NCBI GenBank assembly: GCA_016182965.1 | Contig: JACPFM010000017.1 | Span: 46,892-110,891, forward strand | Source of the DNA: Deltaproteobacteria bacterium | Lineage (GTDB): Bacteria; Myxococcota_A; Polyangia; Polyangiales; JADJMO01 | DNA: 64,000 nt | Reading direction: 5' to 3' | Shown here: positions 43,540 through 51,985 of the stretch, piece after piece | How positions within the stretch are numbered: the first letter of the stretch is position 1 | Layout: each line of letters starts with the position of its first letter | Program-made: the position numbers and the translations under genes | The notes under the pieces: generated by a model | The model's input: only the letters and a program-made list of their open reading frames with translations | Database searches by the model: none | Told to the model about the DNA's origin: nothing

Positions 43540-44223
43540 ATGCCGAAGCGCGCCTCCAAGCCCGCCGTCAAACCGGCCGACCTCCCCGTCCCCGTCGACG
43601 TGACGCTCAAGCGCCTGTGGGACAAGCACGCGAAGATCATCGCCGCCGCGATCGATCGCGACGCCTCCGCGTTCGACGAGCGCTGGGAGGCGGCGGCGGC
43701 GATCGTCGATCACGAGCCGCCGCTCTACGTGGTCGGCGGGCACAAGAACGCGGCGGAGTTCTTCAAGAGCGTCCTCCGCGAGCCGCCGCGCACCGCGTTC
43801 CGCAACATGCGGGTGGCGAAGTACTTCTCGCCGCGCGACGAGGCAGCGCACGGGGTGGCGAAGCTCGACGCGCTCCTCAGCTTCCTCGAGGCGAAGCAGA
43901 AGAAGCCGCTCGGGAAGTCGCTGCCCGCCGCGTTGACGAAGATCCGCGTACCGATCGCGCAGTACGGGCGCGACGACGCGGTGCCGCTCGCCGACGCGAC
44001 GGTCGCGCAGCTGCGCGCGGCCACGAAGAAGCTGCTGAAACAGAGCGGGCGCACCCGCGCGGTGAAGAAGGGCAAGCTGCAGGAGTCGCTCGAGGCGGCC
44101 TTCGCCGGCGTCGAGCTGCTCGCCGGCATCGACGTCCGCGAGGACGACGGCTTCGTGTCGCTGCGGCGCATCCCGGTCGGCGCGTTCAAGGCCTTCACCA
44201 AGGCGCTGCGCGGCGTCGGCTGA
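43540..44223 (+). CDS. Hypothetical protein at the edge of the R-M island
   Basis: 227 aa, basic at both ends. The N-terminus KRASKPAVKPADLPVPVDVT is followed by helices LKRLWDKHAKIIAAAIDRDA and FDERWEAAAAIVDHEPPLYV. A central VGGHKNAAEFFKSVLREPPR and TAFRNMRVAKYFSPRDEAAH look like a helix-rich DNA- or RNA-contacting part. The C-terminus is LQESLEAAFAGVELLAGIDV. No catalytic motif is recognised. It is divergent from hsdM and lies inside the palindrome pairs, so it may belong to the island. Function unknown. Confidence 0.7.
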   Translation: MPKRASKPAVKPADLPVPVDVTLKRLWDKHAKIIAAAIDRDASAFDERWEAAAAIVDHEPPLYVVGGHKNAAEFFKSVLREPPRTAFRNMRVAKYFSPRDEAAHGVAKLDALLSFLEAKQKKPLGKSLPAALTKIRVPIAQYGRDDAVPLADATVAQLRAATKKLLKQSGRTRAVKKGKLQESLEAAFAGVELLAGIDVREDDGFVSLRRIPVGAFKAFTKALRGVG

Positions 44224-44224
44224 C

Positions 44225-44260
44225 TGCCAACGTTGGCAGCGCGGAATGCCAACGTTGGCA
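44225..44260. repeat. Paired palindrome TGCCAACGTTGGCA, right flank of the R-M island
   Basis: Two perfect 14-bp palindromes at 44225-44238 and 44247-44260, 22 bases start to start, beginning two bases after the TGA of the gene ending at 44223. Same motif and period as at 34821-34856. Confidence 0.88.
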
Positions 44261-44343
44261 GCGCGCCTGCCGCTGGCGCCACATTGCCCCCGGTCGGACA
44301 CGGCGCTAGCAGACCCTCGGAAACCCGACCCGCGGAGGCACGA

Positions 44344-44841
44344 ATGGCGACGACCCACGAGAACCTGAAGGAAGCGTTCGCCGGCGAGAGCCAGGCGAAC
44401 CGCAAGTACCTGGCGTTCGCGATCCAGGCCGAGAAGGAGGGGCTCGTGAACATCGCGCGGCTGTTTCGCACCGCCGCGGAGGCCGAGACGATCCACGCGC
44501 TCGCGCACCTCCAAGCGATGGACGGCGTCGGCAAGACGGTCGACAACCTGCGGGCCGCCGTCGAGGGCGAGACCTATGAGCACGAGCAGATGTACCCGCC
44601 GATGCTGGTGCAGGCGGAGGCCGAGGGGCACAAGGCCAGGCGCATGTTCGGCTTCGCGCTGAAGGCCGAGAAGGTGCACGCGGAGCTCTACACGAAGGCG
44701 CTCGAGGCCGCGCTCTCCGGCGAGGACCTCACCGAGACCCGCTTCCACCTCTGCCCGTTCTGCGGCCACATCGAGGCCGGCGAGCCGCCGGCGAAGTGTC
44801 CGATCTGCGGCGCCAAGGGCGAGACCTTCAAGCTGCTCTGA
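44344..44841 (+). CDS. rbr: Rubrerythrin
   Basis: 165 aa, normal for the short cytoplasmic form. ATG with GGAGG five bases upstream. The ferritin-like diiron domain has ENLKEAFAGESQANRKYLAF, FRTAAEAETIHALAHLQAMD, NLRAAVEGETYEHEQMYPPM and ALKAEKVHAELYTKALEAAL, with the Glu/His ligands in place. A C-terminal rubredoxin-like iron centre follows (HLCPFCGHIEAG and AKCPICGAKG). It reduces hydrogen peroxide in oxygen-sensitive metabolism. It stands alone outside the palindrome pairs and is likely core genome. Confidence 0.96.
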   Translation: MATTHENLKEAFAGESQANRKYLAFAIQAEKEGLVNIARLFRTAAEAETIHALAHLQAMDGVGKTVDNLRAAVEGETYEHEQMYPPMLVQAEAEGHKARRMFGFALKAEKVHAELYTKALEAALSGEDLTETRFHLCPFCGHIEAGEPPAKCPICGAKGETFKLL

Positions 44842-44902
44842 GCCCGCGCGCGGCCTAGACCTTCACGCGCCGTCGCCGCTTGTGCGCTCCGGCGCAGAGG
44901 GC

Positions 44903-44908
44903 GATCCT
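44903..44908 (+). promoter_or_regulatory. Weak -10-like box GATCCT before 44915
   Basis: GATCCT, six bases (GCCGCG), then ATG 44915. It fits the TANNCT series except for the first two bases. Confidence 0.25.
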
Positions 44909-44914
44909 GCCGCG

Positions 44915-47161
44915 ATGGGTCGCTTCGCCTGGCTGGCCGTGGTCCTGGTCGCGGGCTGCGGCGACGCCGGCGACGACGCGCGCGGGTGTCCGCCGCTGAC
45001 GATCGATCGCGGCGGCGCGTGCCTTCCGTACGGCGTCGCCGCATGCGCCGAAGGATTCACCGCGGACGCCGCGGGCGGGTGCGCGCCGATCCTGCCGGAC
45101 GGCGACTGCCCGCCCGCGACCTTCGCCACGCCCGGCGATCGGGCCTGTCGACCGATCGGGATCGACGCGTGCGCCGACGGGTTCGCGCTCGAGGACGGCG
45201 CCTGCGTGCCGGCCATCCCGGAGTCCTGCGGGCCGTTCGAGCGCGCGTCGCTCGAGGCGAAGGCGTGCGTGCCCATCGCGGCGTGCGGGGCGTCGAAGTA
45301 CCCCACCTCCACCGCGCCCGCGATCCACGTCGATCAGGCGTACGCAGGCGGCGGGTCCGATGGATCCGCCGAGCGACCGTTCACCGATCTCGGCGCCGCG
45401 CTCGCCGCGGTCGACGCGACACGCAAGACCATCCTGGTCACCGATGGCAAGTATGTCCTCGGAGCGCGCGTCGATCGTGAAGTCGAGATCGTCGGGCGGT
45501 GTTCGGAGAGGGTGTCCATCCACCAGAGCGCCCTCACGACGCCGACGATCACCGTCGCGGCCGACGTCACGCTGCGCGCGGTCACCATCACGGGCGCCGC
45601 GGTGGGCGTGCACGTCGAGCGAGGCACCGCGCGCATCGTGCAGTCGAGGATCAGCAACACCGGCGGCAACGGCGTCCAGGCGCGGTCGCCCGGGCGGCTC
45701 GAGCTCGATCGCTGCCTCGTGCTGGGCGCGACGGCCAACGGCGTCCTCGTCGACGGCGCGGCGGCGGTGATCACCGACTCCGAGGTGCGGGGGGCGAAGC
45801 TCGACGCCGCGGGGCAGGGCGGTACGGGGCTCGGAGTGATCCGCCTCGGTAGCTCGTCGGGCGACGTGGAGGTGCGCCGCTCGGTGATCTCCGATAGCGA
45901 TCAGTACGGCGCGCTCGCGCGTGGATCGCGCCTCGCCATCGACGGCTCGCTCGTGCGCCGCACCGGCGTCGCCAGGAAGACGAACGGGGCGGGCATCTAC
46001 GCCGACACGCTCGGCGCGCCCTCCCACCTGACCGTCACGCGCTCGGTGGTCTCCGGAACCGTGGCGACCGCGCTCGGTGCCTTCGACGGCACCGCGGTGC
46101 TCGACCGGGTGGTGATCACCGGCAACACCGTGGTCACCGGCGGCGCCGCGCTGCAGCTCGGGTTCGATCCCGTCACGCGCAAGCCCGTGACCGCGAAGAT
46201 CGAACGCACCGTCGTGCAGAAGAGCCAGTCCGATGGCGTGCTCGTCTTCGGCGCGAACGCAGAGATCTCCGGGCTGCTCGTGCGCGACATCGCCGCCGGA
46301 AAGGGCAAGCAGACCGGCGTCGGCGTTCGCGTCGCGACGTTGCCCGGGCGACGGGTCGGGTCGAGCGTGGTCGCACGCGACGTGTCGATCGAGCGCGTGA
46401 CCAGCGACGGAATCGCCGTGAGCGCGGGCGAGGCGCTCTTCGAGCGCGTGGCGGTGCGCGACGTCGCGCCCGATCCTTCGACCGACACGTTCGGCCTCGG
46501 CTTGGTCGCGTTCGTGGGCAACGAGCCGTCGCTTCGGCCGAACGTGACGCTGCGAAGCGCGGTCATCGAGCGCGTGCACGACGTCGGCGCGGCTTCGTTC
46601 GGCGCGCAGCTGACGCTCGAAGGCGTGCTGGTCCGCGACGTGCGGCAGCGCGCCGGCGTCACCTACGGACACGGGCTCCACTTCACGCCCGACTACGCGA
46701 GCGGCCTCGCCGCTGAGGCGCTCGTGCGCGGGTGCGTGGTGGTCGGGGCGTTCGAGGCCGGCGTCAATGTCTACAAGTCGAGCGCCACCATCGAGGACAC
46801 GACCATCCTCGACACCCGGGCCGGCGCCGCGGAAATGCAGTTCGGCGACGGCGTGACCGTCGCCGGCATCACCCCCGCGGAGGTGAAGCTCGGGGTTCTG
46901 TGGGCTCCGGCGCGCGTCGTGCTGCGCCGTTCGCGGATCCACGGCAGCGCGCGCGCCGCGCTCTCGGTCTTCGAAGCCGAGGCGGAGGCCGCGGGCGTCG
47001 TCGCGACCTGTAACGGGTTCGACATCGACGTCGAGGTCGTGGATCGGCCCGATCCGCAGCCGTTCACGCTCGTCGACGGCGGCGGCAACGCCTGCGGTTG
47101 CGGGGCGCTCTCGACTTGTCGCGCGTCGAGCTCGAACCTCGCGCCGGTCGGCGCGCCGTGA
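44915..47161 (+). CDS. Right-handed parallel beta-helix lipoprotein
   Basis: 748 aa. Signal and lipobox FAWLAVVLVAGCGDAG. Residues ~25-130 hold four short Cys-paired modules of the type CxPYGVAACAEGFxxD (CLPYGVAACAEGFTADAAGG, CRPIGIDACADGFALEDGAC, CVPIAACGASKY). From ~135 a long parallel beta-helix starts with GGGSDGSAERPFTDLGAALA and continues through repeated strand-turn units (ITVAADVTLRAVTITGAAVG, VHVERGTARIVQSRISNTGG). A Cys cluster closes the C-terminus (NACGCGALSTCR). The form suits a cell-surface polysaccharide-binding or structural protein. No lyase active site could be picked out. Confidence 0.82.
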   Translation: MGRFAWLAVVLVAGCGDAGDDARGCPPLTIDRGGACLPYGVAACAEGFTADAAGGCAPILPDGDCPPATFATPGDRACRPIGIDACADGFALEDGACVPAIPESCGPFERASLEAKACVPIAACGASKYPTSTAPAIHVDQAYAGGGSDGSAERPFTDLGAALAAVDATRKTILVTDGKYVLGARVDREVEIVGRCSERVSIHQSALTTPTITVAADVTLRAVTITGAAVGVHVERGTARIVQSRISNTGGNGVQARSPGRLELDRCLVLGATANGVLVDGAAAVITDSEVRGAKLDAAGQGGTGLGVIRLGSSSGDVEVRRSVISDSDQYGALARGSRLAIDGSLVRRTGVARKTNGAGIYADTLGAPSHLTVTRSVVSGTVATALGAFDGTAVLDRVVITGNTVVTGGAALQLGFDPVTRKPVTAKIERTVVQKSQSDGVLVFGANAEISGLLVRDIAAGKGKQTGVGVRVATLPGRRVGSSVVARDVSIERVTSDGIAVSAGEALFERVAVRDVAPDPSTDTFGLGLVAFVGNEPSLRPNVTLRSAVIERVHDVGAASFGAQLTLEGVLVRDVRQRAGVTYGHGLHFTPDYASGLAAEALVRGCVVVGAFEAGVNVYKSSATIEDTTILDTRAGAAEMQFGDGVTVAGITPAEVKLGVLWAPARVVLRRSRIHGSARAALSVFEAEAEAAGVVATCNGFDIDVEVVDRPDPQPFTLVDGGGNACGCGALSTCRASSSNLAPVGAP

Positions 47162-47185
47162 GACGTTCGCAGGGCGGACCGATCT

Positions 47186-49084
47186 TCACTTGCACGCCGT
47201 GTCGAGGACATCGGCGTAGTCGCCGGCCAGCGCGGACGCGCTCTTGCGCGCGTCGGCGTCGCACTTGCCGTTCGCCGCGGCGATCGCGACGCGGGCCACC
47301 GCCGCCTCCGCCCCGCCGAGCGGCGCCGCGAAGATCGCCGCCTTCTTGTCCCCCGTGGCTGCGAGCGCGACGACGACGTCGAGCCGCACGCGCGGCACCG
47401 CGAGATCGGCGGGCGACAGCGCGACGCCCTTCGTGGCCAGCACCTTCGTGCGCGACTTGCGCAATCTCGCGGTCGCGCGGCCGAGGGCGGGTGCGCGCTC
47501 GGCGTCGAGGCACGCGGTCGGCAGCGCCGCGGCGCACGAGGTGACGAGCCGCTCGGCCACGTCGTCCCACGCCGGCTCCTTCTCGAGCGGCTTCTCGAGC
47601 AGCATCGCGCGCGCTGCGAGCGGCGCGATCGCGCGCGGGATCGACGCCTCGACGGTGGCCGGCAGCACCTTGGCGGCGAGCGCCTGCGCGACCGCGGCGC
47701 CGCCCGTCGCCGAGAGCTCCGCGAGGCGGATCCACGGCTCGTCCGGCAGCGCGGCGCCCGCGCGCGCGGCGACGCTCGCGCGCGCGTACGCAGGCGCGAG
47801 GTCGATGGCGGCGAGCCACGCCGACACGTCGTCGGGGCGCTCCTTGACGATCACGTCGAGCCGCGCGCTGGCGCGCAGCGGATCGGCCTCGGCGACGGCG
47901 CGCAGATCGGCGATCTCGTCGCTCGGCACCGGCGCGATCACCGTCGCCGGGACCTTGCCGCCCTCGCAGGTGCTCGCCCACGAAACGTCGTCGTCGAGGC
48001 GCAGCCCCTCGGCGGGCAGCCAGCCGTGGGCGCGCGCGTGGGCCTTCGCCTCGCTGCAGCTGCCGGAGGTGCGCGCGCGGACGGCGAGCAGCGCGCGCAC
48101 CGGCGCGCTCGCGATCTTGGAGCGGAGCTTCGCCGCGAGCGCGTTGGCCTCGTTCGGCTTGCCGTCGCGCGCGGCGGCGATCGCGCGTTCGATCTCGAAC
48201 GCCTCCTTCGCCGCGTCGCCGCCGAACATCGCCCGCGCCTTCTTGGCGAGCGCGTCGGCCTTCTGACCCGCGTTTCGCACGGCGGCGATCGCCTCGACCA
48301 CCTTCGGTCCGACCCACGCGTCGCCGTACCCCTTGGCGTGCGTGCTCGCCTCGGTGAGCGTCGCCTCGAGCGCCGCGGCCACCGGCTCGGCGGCGCGCGC
48401 GCCCTCGATGATCGCGTCGAGCCGCGCGTCGAGCGCGTCGAGCGCCGCGCCCTTGCTCGCGCGCGCGGCGGCCACCTCGCCGAACAGCTTCGCCGCGCGC
48501 GCGTGTTCGCCGAGCTTCGCGAAGAGCCGCGCGGCCGCGAGCTTGTCGGGCGTGTCCATCGCGGCGAGCGCCTCGCCCGCGGCGACGGCGTCGGCGCGCG
48601 CGCCCGCGCGCAGGGCGACGGTCGACAGGAGCGACGCCCCACTCGCGTCGCGCCGGAGCCCGAACGCGGCGCGCGCGCTGCCGAGCAGCTCGGCGGCGGG
48701 CGCGCACCGGCTCTCGGCGCGGGCCTTCTGCGCCTCGAACGAGCTCGGATCGAGCAGCGCCGCCGCGTTCAGCAGGCGGCAGCGCTCGTGCCGATCGGTG
48801 GCGGCGAGCGCCTCGGCGAGCATGCGGCGCGACTCCTCGACCGGGCCGGTGACCACGAGCGGCTTGGCGGAGGCCGTCGGCTCCGGCGCGGCGATCGTCG
48901 GCGGCGCGGTCGCGACGACCTTCGGCTCGCCCCCACACCCGCCGAGAGACGCGCCGAGAGACATGCCGAGGGACGCGCCGAGAGACGCGGCGAACAGCGC
49001 GGCCGCGAGCGCGCGCTTGCGGCGCCGCCACGGAACGTCGAGAACCCGCGCATGCCGCTCCGCGACGTGCTCGGTCAGCCGCAC
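47186..49084 (-). CDS. Large helical (TPR-like) lipoprotein, start uncertain
   Basis: About 600 aa. A hydrophobic, repetitive signal (ALFAASLGASLGMSLGASLG) ends at the lipobox Cys in GGCGGEP. The rest is Ala-rich helical hairpins typical of tetratricopeptide-like solenoids (LAAARLFAKLGEHARAAKLF, AVAEADPLRASARLDVIVKE). The only in-frame ATG (48964) falls within the signal, so the start should be upstream; the nearest candidates are CTG 48997 and GTG 49084. The latter overlaps the divergent polymerase gene by 33 bases. Possibly an envelope scaffold. Function unknown. Confidence 0.65.
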   Translation of the reverse strand: MRLTEHVAERHARVLDVPWRRRKRALAAALFAASLGASLGMSLGASLGGCGGEPKVVATAPPTIAAPEPTASAKPLVVTGPVEESRRMLAEALAATDRHERCRLLNAAALLDPSSFEAQKARAESRCAPAAELLGSARAAFGLRRDASGASLLSTVALRAGARADAVAAGEALAAMDTPDKLAAARLFAKLGEHARAAKLFGEVAAARASKGAALDALDARLDAIIEGARAAEPVAAALEATLTEASTHAKGYGDAWVGPKVVEAIAAVRNAGQKADALAKKARAMFGGDAAKEAFEIERAIAAARDGKPNEANALAAKLRSKIASAPVRALLAVRARTSGSCSEAKAHARAHGWLPAEGLRLDDDVSWASTCEGGKVPATVIAPVPSDEIADLRAVAEADPLRASARLDVIVKERPDDVSAWLAAIDLAPAYARASVAARAGAALPDEPWIRLAELSATGGAAVAQALAAKVLPATVEASIPRAIAPLAARAMLLEKPLEKEPAWDDVAERLVTSCAAALPTACLDAERAPALGRATARLRKSRTKVLATKGVALSPADLAVPRVRLDVVVALAATGDKKAAIFAAPLGGAEAAVARVAIAAANGKCDADARKSASALAGDYADVLDTACK

Positions 49085-50053
49085 GCGGTCGAGACCGTGC
49101 GCCGGGGCCTTTCGCGGGGGAAGCTGCATCACGCTCTCCTTTTCGCCGGGCCCGATGGGGTCGGCAAGGAGCTGACCGCGTTCGGGCTCGCCTGCGCGAT
49201 CGGCTGCACCGTCGCGCCGGGCGAGGGCTGCGGCACGTGCCCGACCTGCCACCGCATGACCACCTTCTCCCGCGAAGGTGCGCGCGTGCCCATCCACCCC
49301 GATGTCGTCCTGGTCGCGCGCGGCCTGTACCCGAAGGAGGTCCTCGGCCGCAGCACCGACGAGAAGACCGACATCTCGGTCGATCAGGTGCGCCGCGTCG
49401 TCCTCGATCGGGTGAACCTCTCGCCGCACGAGGCGCCGCAGCGGGTGGTCATCGTGCGCGCCGCCGACGAGCTGAGCACCGGCGCGGCCAACGCGCTGCT
49501 GAAGACGCTCGAGGAGCCGCCGGCGCACACGCGCTTCGTGCTCCTGACGTCGAAGCCGGGCGAGCTCCTCCCGACCATCCGCTCGCGCACGCAGCTCATC
49601 CGCTTCGCGGCGCTGAGCGACGCGACGGTCGAGCACGTGCTGCTGGCGCGCGGCGTCGATCTCGAGATCGCGCGTCGCGTGGCGCCGCTCGCCGCCGGGA
49701 GCGTCGCCACCGCGATGGCGCTCGCCGATCCGTCGTCGGCCGAAGAGCGCACGGTCGCGGTCGAGGCGCTCCGCGCCGCCGCGTCGGGCCCGCTGGCGAA
49801 GGCGCTGGAGGTCACCTCCTCGTACGCCAACACCGGCGAGGCGCGCGCGACGCTGGGCGCGCAGCTCGTCGCGCTCGCGGGCGAGGAGGCTGGCGAGGTG
49901 CGCCGTCTGGTGCTCTCGGGGGGAGACGACCGCGCGATCACGCGGGCGCTCGCGCGGCGTGAAGCCGCCGTGGCGCTCGCGGAGTCGCTCGAGCGAAATC
50001 CGAACGTCCCCCTGGCGCTGGAGGCGGCTTGGCTCCACCTTCGTCGTCGATGA
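49052..50053 (+). CDS. holB: DNA polymerase III subunit delta'
   Basis: 333 aa. AAA+ clamp-loader fold: MPLRDVLGQPHAVETVRRGL, LHHALLFAGPDGVGKELTAF (Walker-A-like loop), then a zinc module with CGTCPTCHRM, SVDQVRRVVLDRVNLSPHEA, VVIVRAADELSTGAANALLK and TLEEPPAHTRFVLLTSKPGE. The sensor region reads LPTIRSRTQLIRF, with SRT where many subunits have SRC. It is the delta' part of the loader that places the sliding clamp at primers. The DMT transporter gene starts inside its stop codon. Confidence 0.9.
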   Translation: MPLRDVLGQPHAVETVRRGLSRGKLHHALLFAGPDGVGKELTAFGLACAIGCTVAPGEGCGTCPTCHRMTTFSREGARVPIHPDVVLVARGLYPKEVLGRSTDEKTDISVDQVRRVVLDRVNLSPHEAPQRVVIVRAADELSTGAANALLKTLEEPPAHTRFVLLTSKPGELLPTIRSRTQLIRFAALSDATVEHVLLARGVDLEIARRVAPLAAGSVATAMALADPSSAEERTVAVEALRAAASGPLAKALEVTSSYANTGEARATLGAQLVALAGEEAGEVRRLVLSGGDDRAITRALARREAAVALAESLERNPNVPLALEAAWLHLRRR

Positions 50054-51048
50054 GCACCGCCGCTGGCGAGCACGCGCGGTCACATGCCGTCGCCGGAGCC
50101 GACGAGGGCGAGCCGCTGCCGCCGCCGTCACTGGCGGAGACCCCCGCCGTTCCGCCGGTCGATCTCGCGCACGACGTCCGCGTCAGCAAGCCGTTCGTCG
50201 CGATGGCGTGGATGGTGTTCGCCTGCCTGTTGTTCGCGATCATGTCGCTCGCCGCCAAGCGCGCGATGCGCGAGCTGTCGTTCCTCGAGGTCGCCGCCGG
50301 GCGCGCGGCGTTCGGCGCGCTGTGGATCGCCGGCTGGGCGCGTCTCCGCGCGGTGTCGCTCGACGTGCAGGACAAGAGGACGCAGTGGAAGCGCACCGGC
50401 GCCGGCATCGCCGCCATGTTCTTCGGGTTCTTCGCGCTGTCGCGCCTCCCGCTCGGCGACGCGGTCACCCTGGCGAACCTCACGCCGCTGATCCTCGCCG
50501 TCGTCTCGCAGCGCGTGCTCGGCGAGCGCAACGGCAAGGGGCTGCTGGTCGCGGTGGTGCTCGGTCTGGCCGGCGTCGCCATGATCGCCGGCGCCTCGTT
50601 CTCCCATCCGCACGGCGAGCACGTGGGCATCGCCGGCTTCGTCGCCGCGGTGATCGGCGCGTGCTGCTCCGCGGTCGCGATGATCTTCCTGCGCCGCCTG
50701 GGCCCCCGCGAGTCGGCGGAGGGCGTGAGCCTGCACTTCGCCGTCTGGGCCGCCCTGGCGACGTTCGTCGTCGGCCTTCCATGGGTGCGCGTCCCCTCGG
50801 TGGGCGCCGCCGTCGCGCTGGTGGTCGCCGGGTTCTCCGGCGGCGCCGCGCAGGTCGCGATGACCAAGGCCTACGGCCTCGACAAGGCGGCGCGCGTCGC
50901 TGCGTTCGGGTACTCGGGCCTCGTGATCTCGCAGATCCTCGGCGTGCTGTTCCTCGACGAGGTGCCCGGGTTGCGGCAGGTCGCGGGCGCGGCGCTGGTC
51001 ATCCTGTCCGGGCTCTTCCTCGTGGGCGGGGCGCTGCGGGAGCGGTGA
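50050..51048 (+). CDS. DMT-superfamily (EamA) transporter
   Basis: 332 aa. ATG overlaps the holB stop (ATGA). An unusually long ~45-residue Pro/Glu-rich cytoplasmic N-terminus precedes ten predicted membrane helices in two EamA repeats. First repeat: AMAWMVFACLLFAIMSLAAK through LSRLPLGDAVTLANLTPLIL and LLVAVVLGLAGVAMIAGASF. Second repeat: GFVAAVIGACCSAVAMIFLR through YSGLVISQILGVLFLDEVPG and AALVILSGLFLVGGAL. Such carriers export small metabolites such as amino acids or nucleosides. No specific substrate can be assigned; the coupling with holB is probably only positional. Confidence 0.88.
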   Translation: MSTAAGEHARSHAVAGADEGEPLPPPSLAETPAVPPVDLAHDVRVSKPFVAMAWMVFACLLFAIMSLAAKRAMRELSFLEVAAGRAAFGALWIAGWARLRAVSLDVQDKRTQWKRTGAGIAAMFFGFFALSRLPLGDAVTLANLTPLILAVVSQRVLGERNGKGLLVAVVLGLAGVAMIAGASFSHPHGEHVGIAGFVAAVIGACCSAVAMIFLRRLGPRESAEGVSLHFAVWAALATFVVGLPWVRVPSVGAAVALVVAGFSGGAAQVAMTKAYGLDKAARVAAFGYSGLVISQILGVLFLDEVPGLRQVAGAALVILSGLFLVGGALRER

Positions 51049-51267
51049 CGGTACGCGGCGGTCGCGTTGCGGAATCGCGACCCGTCCCATGCTCCAGCGA
51101 ACGTCAGGCGAGCCTCGGTCGCTGCGCGCTCGTCCGTCGGCGGCCGCCGACCACGCCACGGCTCGTTTCTCCCATTTGCGGCGTGGTCCGCGACGTCCGG
51201 CACGATGGGCATGCGCGCTGCTCTTTCCCGGGGTCGGCGCCTTCGTGCGCCGAGATGGGGAGGTAAC

Positions 51268-51795
51268 ATGCGTGCTTCGTTGCAGCGGCTGTTGTTGGCC
51301 GGGTCCGCGATGGTCACCGCGCTCGTGGCGGTAAGCTCTGCCGACGCGGCGATCAACTTCCATAGTGGTCCCACGGTGTCCGTCGAGGGCAACGAGATCT
51401 GCTACGCGTTCAACGCGTCGGGTCTGGGGAACATCGACGTGAACGTCGCCGTCACGGCGACGTTCGGCGCGACGACCACCTGCAGGAACAAGGGCGGCAA
51501 CGTCGCGCCCGGCCAGGGCGTCGTCACGCTGACGAGGTCGTTCCCGACCGAGACGTTCCACCCGAAGAACGGCCGCGTGAACGTCGACGAGTGCACCGTG
51601 GCGCCGAGGGGCTCGGACTTCCCGACGCCGACGTCGCAGCAGGCCGGCTGTCCCAACGGCAACTGGACGGTCGACCCGATCCGGACGAGCGCCATCTTCC
51701 TGCGGAACTACTCGGTGACGATCACCTACGACACGAACCCGGACACCACCCTGTTCTCGTGCACGTCCCCGACGCAGGGCGCCGCCTGCCAGTGA
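51268..51795 (+). CDS. Secreted hypothetical protein
   Basis: 175 aa. ATG with GGGGAGG upstream. The signal peptide RLLLAGSAMVTALVAVSSADA is cleaved after ADA. The mature part is beta-rich (HSGPTVSVEGNEICYAFNAS, VNVAVTATFGATTTCRNKGG) with six cysteines, likely three disulphides, and ends QGAACQ. It resembles small secreted immunoglobulin-like proteins. No known family recognised; stands alone. The 219 bases upstream contain no gene. Confidence 0.7.
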   Translation: MRASLQRLLLAGSAMVTALVAVSSADAAINFHSGPTVSVEGNEICYAFNASGLGNIDVNVAVTATFGATTTCRNKGGNVAPGQGVVTLTRSFPTETFHPKNGRVNVDECTVAPRGSDFPTPTSQQAGCPNGNWTVDPIRTSAIFLRNYSVTITYDTNPDTTLFSCTSPTQGAACQ

Positions 51796-51985
51796 CGCCT
51801 GCGCCGCGGCGACTCCAGTCGCTGCCCGAGCCGGAGTCCGACGACACCCGCACCCGCTCTCCGCCTGCGCCTCGCCGGCCGGGGGCGGGGCGGGCGCGTC
51901 GGCGCCGCCGGCAGGTCGCGGCGCCTGTCGGGCAGGATGATCGAAGTCCCCCGGAGCTCGCGAGCTTGTGGGACCATCGACGACC

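Noticed and set aside
34821..44260. The palindromes as the type I recognition sequence
   Set aside because: Type I sites are asymmetric and bipartite with a degenerate spacer; a continuous 14-bp palindrome does not fit.
44855..46942. 695-codon minus-strand frame opposite the beta-helix lipoprotein
   Set aside because: His/Arg/Asp-rich composition typical of antisense frames; the plus-strand protein has a signal peptide and regular beta-helix repeats.
49052..50053. dnaX (tau/gamma) as identity for this clamp-loader gene
   Set aside because: 333 aa, no long C-terminal domain, degenerate ATP loop and SRT in place of SRC; delta' fits better.
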